Shown here: positions 51,490-63,914 of the stretch, one piece after another
Position numbering within the stretch: the first letter of the stretch is position 1
Layout: the number at the start of each line of letters is the position of its first letter
Source: Acanthaster planci
Taxonomy: Eukaryota; Echinodermata; Asteroidea; Valvatida; Acanthasteridae
DNA: 64,000 bases
NCBI RefSeq assembly: GCF_001949145.1
Contig: NW_019091374.1
Location: forward strand, 1,165,657-1,229,656
Direction: 5' to 3'
Position numbers and translations under genes: made by a program
The notes under the pieces: model-generated
Told to the model about the DNA's origin: nothing
Databases searched by the model: none
Seen by the model: only the letters and a program-made list of their open reading frames with translations

Positions 51490-54400
51490 ATGGCTGAAGT
51501 CCCGAATGAAGGACCTAAAGAGAAACAGTTGCGCTTCGATTGGGAACTACTTGCAAAGATCTCTGGATTAGAGGTATGACTGTGAACAATCTTATTGTAG
51601 CTATTCTACAGAGGTTTTAAAGTCGTATGTACATGTAAATAAGCCAGTCAGTTGACCAGTTTAGTCATCAAAATTTCCACTTAATGCTGAGAGTAGAAGA
51701 AAAGACGACGATACTTATTTAAAACAATTACATCTGACGCATTTATTTGCCAAAAAGAAACAACGCGTGATACTTTAATCATACTTAATCTGGGTTGCTA
51801 AAGCTCAGATGATTAGTGTTTTCTGTTACAATGCTGCTGGGCGAAATCTGTTAAATAGTCTCATTAAGTGAAGTTTGTTTTTATCTGTTTTTGTGTCTGT
51901 TATTGCTTTTTGCCTTTTAACGAAACATTGTAACAAGAAATGACGATACATCAATCCAAATGCATCTCTGATTCTGTTGCACTCTGCTGTATGCATTTTT
52001 GGCCTTGAAATAGCATTTTGGACCACCTTCCAATGTGACAATAGAAGCGATAAATGGAGGCGTGAGTAACTATGTCTACCGGCTGACGAGCGACAAGGAC
52101 CCATCTCACACTGTGATCGTCAAACATGGCGAATCTTACATTCGGGTAAGTCTGTCCCTCACCACAGGCAATTTAAAGACGGAAGATTCTCGATGCTGGT
52201 GGCAAATGCATCGACATTGAATTTTTCTCTGTTAATCTGAACAACTTGATACAACAACCACATTCCGCTGGTCAAGGGGTCAGACTTCTTCAATTTCAGG
52301 CATTTCCAAGGGCGCGCGCTAGCCTCAAAAGAACCAGTTTGGAATTCTGGGGGCTGAAACGGATGGAGGAGTTGGCACCAGGTTCCGTACCAACACCGCT
52401 GTATTATGATCCAGGGCAGAACTTCAGTAAGTTTCTTCACCAAATTTTCGAGGTGGCGGCTTGTTTTTTTTATGGGGGGTGGGGCAAAAATCGGGAGTTT
52501 TTTCATGTAACCGTTTATTACATTGTACATGGCCACATTTTTAGGGGGTCTAGACGCTTCCGGAAGGAAAGGAAGTGAAATGGACCAAAAATTTGCTTTT
52601 CTTTAAAAAATGGGGAGCTCTTTTGTTGGGGGGGGGCAGCCCCAAATGATCAAGACAGCCAATAGCAGGTTCTGGTTTGCATGGCATTTTAAGCGGTGAA
52701 ACAGACAAGAGAACGCACCATGGGAAGCAACTAAGACCGCCCGTATTTTTCAGGTATCAAAATGAATGCCATAACAGCCCAAAAGAGTGTAGCTTTCACA
52801 GGTGTGAAAGAACCAAGTTCGTGGTAAACCCCTCTGTGGAAAATTAGACTTTACTTCTTAAAGTGTGGGGAAGATCAGTTGATAAAGATCAAACAATCTG
52901 AAAAGTAGGTACGTTTAACACCTTGTTTGTGGTCTCTTCCTCAAGTCGTTATGGAAGACCTGCGTAGTTACCAGCTTCTGCGTGACCAAATGAATCATGG
53001 AACTATGCACTTCTCGGCAGTGGAGAAATTGTCAAGTTACCTGAGTAAACTGCATCGCACCACACACAAAACAGTGGTGGACGAGGAGACTTATGAAAAG
53101 AGTTTGGAATTCTACAAGTAAGTCAGATCACGTACCAGCGCTTTTTAGCTCTCTGGTACCCAATTTACTTTATGGTAAAATATTCCCTTTTCAATTCCCA
53201 GCCAGGTGTCTTTCAAAGCGTTAGTCGTTTCAGACCTATTCTCAGGAATTTTGAACGCAGGTGTTACCATATTATCTGCGTCTTTGGGTAAGACATTTTG
53301 CTCGAAACGGCCTCTTTCTTATATAGTTACTCCCAGTCCCGTCAGCTTTTTTAAAACTTCAGTTGAAGGCTTTTCCTCCCAATGACCTGGCGTTTGTTCA
53401 TCCCAGGATGGCTCCATCTACTCGCTGCATCGCTGTGAAAAATTGGTGACATCCCCTAAAGAACGGTGTGTAATTTAGCACTCCCAGCTTCCTGGGATGA
53501 CATGATCAGAAAAGTTCCTTTTGTTATAACTCTTTCTGCAGGCCAAATGAAATGACAGGGTACCAGACGTTGTATTTGTTTGAGAATCCTTTGACCCATC
53601 AGGGAAATGGGCAATATTCAAAGGAAGTCGAGGCATTCAAGATAGACGAGACGCTGTTCCCTAACTTTCTCAAGCTCAAGGCGATCGATAAGGACAACCA
53701 CGACTGCTTGATACACGGGGATTCCCACGTCAGTTCTGTCCTTGTCAAAGGATCAAGTGTTAAGGTGCGCGGTATTATTATTTTTTTAAAGAGGCCAAGA
53801 AAGTTGACTGAAAATGCCACAAAGATTTCAGCTTTCAAAAATTGGTACTTGTTGGTTGTTTTGGAGACTTGCACAAGGAATAATATTGCCAATGACTTTA
53901 AAAATGCTGCCTATGAAGCTAGCCAACAAAGTTGACAATAACTCTGGTCCACGTTTGTGTTTCTCTCTAGATTTTTGATTTTGAGTGCGCTCGTATGGGA
54001 CCAGCCGCCGCAGATTTATCCAATATCATGGCGGGTTTGATTAAGTCGTACCTGGATCACAAGCATTATCCCTTGAAAGAGGGTTCGACTTTCCATGAAG
54101 AGCTCAGGAAAGCTGTCGACTCTGTAGGTAGGTCAAATTCACCAAACCTCGAGGATTTTCATTTTCATGCATCGGAAGAAAGTATCGAGGGGGCACAATA
54201 AAAGTACATCTGAACTACACTAACCTGTCTGTCGAAGCTTCGTAAAGGTTCAAGCGGTGTGGTGATGGTGGAATTAATCCTTCATTGTCTAGTTTTCAAA
54301 CTACCAGATAAGGGCGTCGACTTTTGCCTCCCTTTCCAGTGGATACTTATTTCAAGGATGCAGCGGAGTACTTGAGTGAGAAAGACTACACTAGGACTAT

Positions 54401-55004
54401 TTCCGAGACGGCAGGATTCATCGGTGCCAGACTTGTGCGAAGGTATCGGTACATCGTTCGCTGATTTAATGCACACTTAAGTTAAAGTTATGAATTCTGC
54501 TCAGAATTCTGCACAGAAAACCCAAGTCGCCCAAAGGGTGAGTTAATTACAGAATGAGTCCATCACTGGGCATCCACGCGATTGTGTCATAATTCAGTCA
54601 CAACATGTCCCATGTATTTCAAGGCATGACCAGCTCCTGTCTTGTTGTCAATCTTCACCCTTGTGATTGTGAGCTATTTGTATAATTTGACCTATAAATG
54701 ATTAGATAACATGTTTGAGGACTCGTCCTGCAACTCGGATCATGCACCCTAAACTAACTCTGTTCACACATCTCCTTCAAGGTCCGTCATCTTTGACGCC
54801 ATATTTGATTTTCTTTACGTCCAAGCTCGTCTCAACCTGATTTTTCCGTCCAGGGTTTATGGACTTCCAGAAATGGGTGACGGACAGAGCAACTCACTAA
54901 CTATGAAGGGGTGTCTTCAGATTGGATACCATCTTCTCAGGGACTCTGAGAAAATCTTCACCAGAGAGGCCTTGAAGAACAGTATTTTTCAGGAAGTGGA
55001 CTAA
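51490..55004 (+). CDS. mtnK: 5-methylthioribose kinase-like protein (8 exons)
   Basis: MTR kinase phosphorylates 5-methylthioribose with ATP to MTR-1-phosphate in methionine salvage. Coding exons are 51490-51573, 52014-52145, 52300-52426, 52946-53117, 53542-53764, 53971-54127, 54340-54442 and 54854-55004. All have GT/AG borders and compatible phases, giving 1149 nt or 382 aa; bacterial MtnK has about 400. The kinase fold of the aminoglycoside/choline-kinase type is visible in order: glycine-rich loop AINGGVSNYVYRL (about 41-53), ATP-site Lys65 in VIVKHGESY, hinge IVMEDLRSY (115-123), catalytic loop IHGDSHVSSVLV (229-240) with Asp232, metal motif IFDFE (247-251) followed by GP (bacterial form IDPE...GP), and GFIGARLVRR (324-333), which matches the MtnK substrate-side GFAG..LIRR. 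The HGDSH Ser replaces the usual Leu. ATG context is gagaaATGG. The acceptor of exon 2 (52014) has a weak pyrimidine tract. Substrate is inferred from family resemblance; another small-molecule kinase is possible. Confidence 0.85.
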
Positions 55005-58000
55005 GTTACACCTTTTGGATGTAGTAATAAACATTGTTCAACACACACACAAAACTACACTCATGTAAAATTTTACGTAACTGAATTTTAAAAAACTTCA
55101 TAGTTATTTAGATGATTTTTTCAAGCAACTGGCATGTATGACATGATAATGAGAATGAGAGACACGTTTAAGATTCATTACACGACAATTATAATGATAA
55201 TAATGTCACAACAATGAAAAGGAACAAAATAAGCAATCATCCCAGGCAATAGATGACAAGGTACAAGGGAGTAAAATAAACGATATTCATAACAGAGGAA
55301 AAAAGAGAGAAAATCGTTAAACTTATGTAAGATGTACGGGCCTATTGATTTCTATTTTGAAATTGTATACAACAGGTGTGAATAATCTTTGTAAAAAAAT
55401 TACTTGGAAAGTTTATTTACCAATGTTTCCGTAAGACGATTAAGTGATGCTTCACAAAATTAGGAATAAAAATACAAAATTACAATTACTTGCAGTTTAT
55501 TTATGGGATTTTTGCACCATATCAATCTGTTTCAAAAAGTGCTGCTAAAATATGTATTTTGAATTTAAATGAAGAAATACGTTTTTCAGACGTGAAGTAA
55601 ACCAACACACGTTCACTAAATATGTACTCCACTAGATCACTGTAATCTGATCTCGATCAAATTACAGATTTTTCAGTAAATCCTGTCAGGTCGTTTTTAT
55701 GTAGATTACTTCAAAAAAGTATTTTTCCCCAGTTTCCTTTATGGCCTGAAAAGAGCATTCACCTCTTAGAAAACTGTCCAGAAGTAATTTTAAACACGGA
55801 GGGAGATGTAAATCTGTTTTAACGTCAGCCTGACCACAGTTAGGCTGGCATTTATACCATCGAGGCATTTCTGTATTCCAACGATGCATGACCAACTAAA
55901 GCGTAAACGAGGCTATCGGAGAACAGCAACACTCGCACACGATAGATTGTCCTATCAGCGCAGCTGTTACTCGATTCACGCGCATGCTTTATTCCTGAAA
56001 GACTCAAGTTGGCAATTAACAATAAGAAAGGGTACCTCGAATCATGCTGATCACTTTTATATCCGGTTGTAAAATAACAGTGTTACTTTAATCTTTAGAG
56101 TGTTGTTCCAAGAGAAACAAATTTTTTTAAAAATGAAAAGAAAAAAAGACATCAAGATTAGCCCGAATAAAATGTGTGTTTCAATTCAGCAGGGAATGCT
56201 CTGAAGAGTTTACACTTTGTGGTTACGTGAGTTTTCCTGAAATATCCACACACCTACTAGTTAAATGGACCAATCCGGCGACGCTGGGCTGGTGCACCTT
56301 TTACAAAAAGAACTTTTGAACATTTCCATATTGCTGATTTCATGGCGCACTTGTCAGTGTGGTAGCATGCTACTTCTCTGGCTGGGCTGTTTGTTAAAGT
56401 CATTCTGGGTAGGTAACAACCACATACGTGTAAAGTCTACGTGTAGGGGGCTTTTGTGAAGCCAGATTATTACACGTAGGTAGAAAATCAGTAAGAAATG
56501 TCTGGTGTCAGCAGAAGTAAACAACTAGCCATAATGAGAAGTACTTCCGTGCCAAAGAGTGAAACTAGGAAGAAGTAGATTTGGGCTTATTTTCACTCTA
56601 GATGTACATGTATGTTAGAGTAAGAAAATCACTCTAAATTTCGACTGAAATAGTTTGAAAAAATAACCTATTCTTTGATTCCGTATATTTAACCCAAATT
56701 TGTATTTTCTCTGGTTTTGATCTCGGGAGGAAGTGTATATTGTGTGAAAAACTGTTGGTGCTTGGCAAATTTTGTCAAGTATTTACACAGTCGGTTGGCC
56801 TTATTTATTGCGTGCGAACTACGTATTCCACATTCCGTACTAAAGTAAAAAGTAAAGCATGTTTGAACATTTCAATTAGCTATGTCTTGCTTGTCACGGC
56901 AATGTGTATAGATATAATAGTGTTTTCTTATTATCAGGATTATCAGGTTGTCAACGGGAAGTGCCTTGTCATTCGAATATTCTGTAAATTTTAGATTAAT
57001 TTCCCGTGTAGAAAGATAGTGCCCCTTTCGTCAAAGTAATAACAATACATGTATACACCCTGAAAAAGAAATCAAATTCAAGGTAAAAACGCATAATAAT
57101 ATGACACAAATTTCTCCTAAAAACTGCCGAATGACGTCGGCACTAAGGGCTAAATACAGTAGGTGTTCCTAATGATCTACTTTATTGCTATAAAAAGACA
57201 CTCTGATTGGCAGAAATCAAAGATACCAAATAGTAAATTGGAAGCAAAGTGTTGACCACTTAATTTTTCAAATGAACTCAATCCAATAGAGCCTGAAAGC
57301 AAAAGGTCACGCAGCCAGCTTCCGGAACTTTGCGCGACCTGCCTATTAGCCCCGAGCTGGATCAAGAGAGGGCACCATTTTCCTAGCAACGGCGGCTCCT
57401 TTAGTCGGGTCTGCACTGGGTTGGTTCGCAACTGAACGACTATGAACGACTACGGGTGCGTTGCTACCAGTAAAATGAACGCTCCCGGCCAAAGTGGCTC
57501 TTTTCAAACAATGTGAGGGTGCTTCTGCTCAAGCAGGATAGAGATTTCACATGGGACCCCCCTATCACGTTTACAATTTTTGGAAGAATTCCTAACTGAA
57601 ACAAGCCCCATGAAACACTCATGTAGGAATTGTGTGTTCTTCGTGTACTATTGCGAAAAATAACACCTGAAGGTGGGTAAAAAAACAAATTTTATTAACG
57701 ACCTTTCAATGGGATACTTCGTAGACTTGACTCAAGTCGGGATCTCTGTGACGTCTTCGTTCTGCTCTGGATAAATATCGAGACCGTGCGCCGTTACTTG
57801 CTTCGCGCTTGTGTCCACTTATTACTATGTGTAAGAAAGTCCCTCACTGTCGACTGACCGCGCAATAGTTGGTAGGGCGCCCTCAGTGGTTTGCCCATTC
57901 TCGCACCGCACATTCCGTTCTAAAATCAGGTTTACCACGCACATTTCCAATCAGAATACCTCCAAATTTGCCCTTACCGTGCGTTACTGACAATTTCAAC

Positions 58001-58241
58001 ACGTTTTCCTGTTCCATATATTTCCAAGACTTCATCACTGGTTTCAGCTCCACCATTCCGTTCACAAATCACAGTTTCCCCAAGATTGCTTATCCTGGCC
58101 AATTGCAAGTCACTACCCCCTGTTTCTAATTATCTGGGTATGATAAACAGACAGTTTCTTCATTAAACCATCCTGCTCATCAGTTTAATCGCTGCCATAG
58201 AGTTGTTGTGTTAACCTTTTGAGCCACGCCTCCCTTTCCAA
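55005..58241. other. 3' flank of the MTR-kinase-like gene and intergenic DNA
   Basis: I see no gene. It is AT-rich with scattered short frames that match nothing. Around 57340-57480 it is GC-richer, with CCTAGCAACGG (an RFX X-box half-site) and several CG dinucleotides, so an unplaced promoter is possible but unsupported. Confidence 0.5.
55026..55031 (+). terminator. Polyadenylation signal of the MTR-kinase-like gene
   Basis: AATAAA begins 22 bases after the stop codon, followed by ACATTGTTC and a (CA)n run. It would give a very short 3' untranslated region. Confidence 0.6.
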
Positions 58242-58840
58242 GTGAACCTTGTCACTTCTTCACATGGTCCTTCGAGCCCGACACTCACACAGCGACCTAT
58301 CGATGACCTAGAGCAAGGAAACAAAGAACTGCAAGAGACGGCATCCACAAATGATGTCCGTCCCAGAAGGGAAAGAAGGATTCCGGGGTATCTTGATGAC
58401 TTTGTTGTCGGCTACAATACCCAGTCCAAGTCTAGAGTTGACAAGAATGAGCACAAATTGGATTCCTGCTCAGAGAAAGGCTATATAGCGTCAAGTCACC
58501 ATTTGTCAATTACACTGAGCAGTGCTCAGGAAGCCAGGCTGGAAGAACAGAAGAAAACATCTGGAGGAGATGAAATGTCAGCTTGAAGAAGAGAGCCAAC
58601 TTGACGATGAGTTGAGGAGACTTGATGAAGCCGCAAATGAGGCACGGATAGCTGCTGAAGAAGACGGAGGCACTTGCAGCTAGAAGACAAGCAGAGAAAA
58701 CTGAAAGAGAGGCCCAGCGTCGGCGAGAACAGCTGAATACACAGCTCTCCAGGAGAAGACGACCGAGAGAGGCCGAGCATGAGCTACAGAAAGCCCAACT
58801 TATTACGTCCATGACCGCTGAAACTTCGCACTGAGCAGTC
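58242..58840 (+). pseudogene. Broken coiled-coil protein, possibly retrotransposon-derived
   Basis: A frame from 58242 contains RRERRIPGYLDDFVVGY, a motif like those seen in retroelement polyproteins (basic patch then PGYLxDFV). Glu/Arg-rich heptad-like sequence follows. Coding character continues past a stop by two frame changes: one near 58555-58560 leading into LEEMKCQLEEE, and one near 58665-58672 leading into ALAARRQAEKTEREAQRRRE, with a stop near 58832. No protease, reverse transcriptase or integrase is seen nearby. The element type is uncertain; a decayed host gene is the alternative. Confidence 0.4.
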
Positions 58841-59393
58841 AGGTGACACCTTGCCTCAGCCGCACTTCAACCAGAGGTTTCCACTGAGTCCCCAGAAGAA
58901 AGGGCACAATCCACACCCAACGGGGCCCATGCCAAGTGATGAAAAATGATTATCAAAGTCGCATCCCTATACATTTTCAATTGCCCGTTCACACTTCTTC
59001 TCGCCAAGGCCATTAGTGCGAATGCGTGCATGATTATGAATTTATCAATGAAGAGGTCTAGGGCATGGCATCAAACATACGTGACAGCGAATGGGCTCAT
59101 CTACCAAAAGTGGTAGCAGCCAAATCACATTGCAGGATTTGTTTTTACGTCGGTCATACCTGCATTATAATGAACGAGTCTACAAGTCTGACTACTTTGA
59201 TTGGTGGAAATTCCGCATACATTATGCAAGATCATGTCGTTCATGTGCAATTATGAGTAACTACCGTTTACACTAGGAACATTGCCTCCTCGTGTTATGT
59301 GGTTCATGCCCCTCTCACCATTCAACATTTCCATGAGCAGGCAAATCATTACCCCCAGCAATCCCTCCCCCTCCCCATTTCCTGGCACAAAGT

Positions 59394-59646
59394 TACGCCA
59401 CACCTCCACTGGCTGGTTAAGGAGAAGATTATTTTTAATCACTAGTTTCATCCCAAATAATTGCGGGCAATTACACAGCGTTACAGGGGAGCCGACAAAG
59501 GGCTACCACCTGACGAAAACATCAAATTCTTATAGGAGACACTCGTTGGGAATCGTCTGACAATACTGTTACCAATTTGACGGAACTGCACCAATGCATG
59601 AAGTGTACGTAGCACGCAAAGGGACCTGAGGCTGGGCGCACGCCTG
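59394..59646 (+). repeat. Dispersed repeat, copy 2 (partner at 46759-47016)
   Basis: Same block order as the first copy, ending GGCGCACGCCTG where the first ends GGACGCCCG. Divergence is considerable, so this is an old family. Confidence 0.65.
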
Positions 59647-60469
59647 TTGATTAAGATTAATACTGCGGCGGGACAAGTGACACCTTCTGTAGCGGACCGA
59701 GTAGACCGGCCTGATCACGGGTGGAATTGACCTGGCCTGACCCCACAAATATATTAATTAACCTTGCGCAAGGATGAACAGCTACCCTGAGCTAACGAAC
59801 GGCGGACTAAGCCTGGGAGCAGTTCGTTTGGTGGAGATTTACCACCACTTAGCAAAGACAAGATCTATCTGGCAATGGAGCAATTAAATGAAGGGAAATC
59901 TATTTCAGCCTCACAGTGACACAGGATTTCCAAGGACAACAATTTAATAATTGGCTTATTGCAATAATAAATCAATGAGGTAAACCTAACCACCCGACTG
60001 ACTTTAGCGCAGCTAATCTATAACCCAATTGATACCTGAGTCACTACTAGCAAATAGCGACAGCCCTCACGCAAATAACATAGAGTGTCTTCACATCAGG
60101 GTCGATTTAACGAAAGGATGATCACCCTCACAGCGATCTGAGCACATCAAGTAAACCTCAAGGCGTAACAGTAGCCTTCTAGCCGTCACCCGGCCCACTA
60201 ACAGTGCTTTAAGACGACAAAGAATCCAACAGCAAAGACCACTAGCTCGCAGCCTTGGTTTAGTGCTTACACTCAGCTCGACCATTCATCAATCTAGACT
60301 CAACACAGCTTACTACTACATCTACCAGTTGTAGCGTGTCCACACGCAGCGCTCCCGGTATAGTGTCCATGCTACGTCACACGCCGTCACAGCCCAAGAC
60401 GGTTCACAGCGTTCTCCGGCTCCGCGACCATACTTTTCGTATTTTGCGGCTATAGAACAGCAAACCAAG

Positions 60470-60895
60470 GGGCGACGCCACGACGCGACGGCACAACAAG
60501 TGTGGTGTACTATTTACGACAAACATTTCTCTCTCTCTTGCCTCCCTCCAGGCGACGTAACCTGACGACGCTACGGCACGACGGCTCCCTTGCGTAGGGT
60601 CGAACCGTCGCCTTCTTACCATTTCGTTTGTACTCACACGATGCGTCACGTCGTGCGTCGCGTCGTGCCGTCGCCCGTCGCGTCGTGCTGTCTTATGTCC
60701 CTTCCTTGTTGCATTTTTCTGCCTAAACGTCGACCCTTCCGTCGCCCGTCGCGTCGTGCTGTCGTGCGTTGCGTCGTGCATCGCGTCGCCTGAAGCACGA
60801 CGCGACGCGTCGTGTCCTGTCGCCCTTTACTTCATGGTATTTAAATTTATAGAGGGCGCCTTTACTGTTTTCTTTCATTTCCGTTCACCTTTCTT
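60470..60895 (-). repeat. CGACG-rich element, inverted copy
   Basis: The conserved part (about 60700-60895) is the reverse complement of 61985-62180. Read on the minus strand it has AAATGAAAGAAAACAGTAAAGG, CGCCCTCTATAAA, ACCATGAAGTAAAGGGCGAC and then CGACG/CGTCG runs including GCTTCAGGCGACGCGATGCAC. The runs are self-complementary and can fold. Confidence 0.75.
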
Positions 60896-61533
60896 GCAAA
60901 GTATATGCTATTCGCTCTTTGGTGTTGATTTTTCATTGTTTTTATCTCATCGATTCATTAATTGGGATTATTTTCTGTCATGTTTTATTGAAAAAATTAT
61001 GAAAGAGCAAAAAAAATCCGAATATGTAGGAACTGCTCTCTCAAAATAAGTGGAAACTGCAAGCTCAGAATTCGTCACTCCTTAATTTCCCAGCCAATGA
61101 TTTCTTTTGCTTTGTCTCATTTCCGTCCACCGCACTTGCAAAATACATGCTCTTAGCCTCACTGGCGTTGATGAAGTTCCTATTTGTGGTAGATTTGTAA
61201 CATTATAAATTTTCTCTGTTGCTCCATGCAAGCAGTTTCCAAGTAGTTCTCCCACTCCTCCAGTCAATTTGCATTATTGTACGACCGCAAGTTTGACCAC
61301 GGGTTTCGGTAGTTACCATCCAGCCTGCACTATATCATTACCCTCAGAATATCCAGTCTTCAGTCTTCCTTCAGTTTAGTCTTCCCCGTTAACTTCATCA
61401 GCACCACACTTTCAATGATATTAGTGCGCCGGCGTGTTTCTTAATAAAACACTGTAGATCCTACTACCATTGTGACGGTGTCTTTTCTTCCTCTCTGTTT
61501 GGCCTCGCGCTTAATTTCTCATCAGATCCGCAC

Positions 61534-61823
61534 NNNNNNNNNNNNNNNNNNNNNNNNNNNNNNNNNNNNNNNNNNNNNNNNNNNNNNNNNNNNNNNNNNN
61601 NNNNNNNNNNNNNNNNNNNNNNNNNNNNNNNNNNNNNNNNNNNNNNNNNNNNNNNNNNNNNNNNNNNNNNNNNNNNNNNNNNNNNNNNNNNNNNNNNNNN
61701 NNNNNNNNNNNNNNNNNNNNNNNNNNNNNNNNNNNNNNNNNNNNNNNNNNNNNNNNNNNNNNNNNNNNNNNNNNNNNNNNNNNNNNNNNNNNNNNNNNNN
61801 NNNNNNNNNNNNNNNNNNNNNNN
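61534..61823. other. Assembly gap (290 N)
   Basis: This run of undetermined bases lies between the two inverted CGACG-rich copies. Such hairpin-forming DNA is a likely cause of the gap. Confidence 0.98.
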
Positions 61824-61984
61824 TCGCGAAGCTCTTTCTGATTACATTTGATTTAAAAAAAAAAGGAAAAGAGTTTTCTTTAACAAATCACTGTTAATGA
61901 AAACAAAGTTAGAAAGAATCCACGAAAAGAACAACAGAATCAAGGCCTGGTACCTATGGCATGTACTGTGCAAGCACGGGCCGG

Positions 61985-62180
61985 GGGAAGGAAATGAAAG
62001 AAAACATTAAAGGCGCCCTCTATAAACACCATGAAGCAAAGGGCGACAGCACACGACGTGTCGCGTCGTGCGTCGTGTCGTGCGTCGCGCTCGCGTCGTG
62101 CTTCAGGCGACGCGATGCACGACACGACGTACGGCGCGACGCACGACAGCACGACGCGACGTGTGACGGAAGAACACCAT
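61985..62180 (+). repeat. CGACG-rich element, direct copy
   Basis: It contains AAATGAAAGAAAACATTAAAGG, CGCCCTCTATAAA, CACCATGAAGCAAAGGGCGAC, then about 120 bp of alternating CGTCG and CGACG words that form stems around the GCTTCAGGC motif. Together with the inverted copy it makes a pair about 1.1 kb apart. Confidence 0.75.
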
Positions 62181-63344
62181 AAGGTTGTGTTGCGCTTCGT
62201 GGGCACCTCTTTGTAAAGAATTTGCATATGAATGAACTTTATAGAGTGGATCAGATTGCGCCACAAGGGACAAATCTGCTAGGGTGAGTCTACTCGAAAT
62301 TGTGTCCGACACCCAAGGGTGCACCCTCGCAAAAAGGCCCTAAATATGTCCGCCGAGCTCATTAATAAAAGTTATAGACTCAAAATATTCTATATTAGAG
62401 AGTCCTGAGAGCCATGAAATTGAGGAATTGGAGAAATATGGCACTGAATCCCTGGCTCGGACTCTGGGCTTCAAATTCTGAATAATTTGGATGCAGTTGG
62501 GTCCGAAAATGGCACTATTTGGCCGTTTTGCAGAGGGATGGTTGTTCAAAATGGCTACTTTTCTGGGCAGGGACATTTTCTTCATCTTAGGGGTGGTCTG
62601 CTTCTGGTGAAAATTTCTCAAAAATTCATTGGTCAACCCCCCGAAAATTGAAAGGAAAATGAAAGGGGACATGTCGATCATCGTATTTCTGTGCAGCCTG
62701 GACACCTGTGAGAGTTGTGAGTATTTTTAAAATTATTGCAAAGTATGGGGATTTAGGCTATCATTGCAGTCAATGGGAATTTATTTGTAGTGGTGCAGCC
62801 CCAAGCAGTTTCTGCCTATTTACTGGAAAGCGCCCTCTAGAGTTTAACAGAACTCGCGCACGTACATGCACAACATGCAAGTGATGGCTGCGCCCACTAG
62901 ATAATGTCACGTTGTCTGTGCATCTCGTTTTTCTCCTCAAGTCCTGGTCTCTGGTTCATGGAAATGTATTCAGCCTAGCAGAAGCAGGCTGCTTCCACAT
63001 TCTTGTGCGTCCCTGTTACTGCGACCGTGTCCAAATGATTCCGACACAGCCCTGTAGCAAATGACAATTTGCGAGTTGCGGGCTAAAAAAAACCTTAACT
63101 GCGTTTCATACTGATCTTAGCCCAACATCATGTGGGGCTAGGTGTCAGCCAGCCGACTAAGTAGGAGAAAGAAGGTGAAACAGGATGTTGGAACTGAATG
63201 GTTATATTGGTTTTGATGCAGACGATCCGCTAAAGGTGTGTAGGCCTGTGACTTGCATAAATATGATTCATAATTTATTTGTCAATTACAAGCATGACAA
63301 GCACAGTGATTATGAGAAATGTATTTGCCCCATCGAACTTGTCA

Positions 63345-63560
63345 GAGATTGTGGAAAGAGTTCCATATACGGACTCCACGTGACACCCTTGACATGATAC
63401 CCCATGCACAAACCCTATGAGACTGCACTGGTCTGAAAAATTCAGTGTTTTCTGAATAAATGACTTGGTATTTTCCCTCCTACATTGAACTTTTTGGACA
63501 TGTTTTGCTTTCTGAAGGCTACTGACATCTGTATATGGAACTCTTCCCTCATCATCTCTT
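63345..63560. mobile_element. Foldback MITE with GGAAnGAGTTCCATATAC ends
   Basis: GGAAAGAGTTCCATATAC (63353-63370) and the reverse complement of 63531-63548 (GGGAAGAGTTCCATATAC) match at 17 of 18 bases. Flanking AGAGAT motifs on each side extend the inverted repeat with one gap. A partial relative lies at 45594-45730. Confidence 0.6.
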
Positions 63561-63914
63561 TGAATTGTTAAATCCACTTCATGAAACCATTGCTTAGGCC
63601 TGTTTTAGAATAAAAACCTGACACTTAAAATACATTTAAAGTAAGAACTTGACATGAAAAAAGTTGTGACATAGTTTCAAACAGTTGTTTGAAATGTGGC
63701 TTTACAAACAATTAGAGACAGCTCGTTCAGATGATAAATGTCTCTTTTACAGAGTGGACTGGAGCTTGTTTTATGTATTTGGTTATCTAGATTTTTCATA
63801 TGAATGAAGAGTGTGGTATGTATTTGATGAGTTTTATAGGTGCAGATTGTAAAAATTGCTCTTTCTATGGTGGCCCTGAAGGGACTTGAAAATTCGCTAC
63901 GATTGTTTGTGCGA

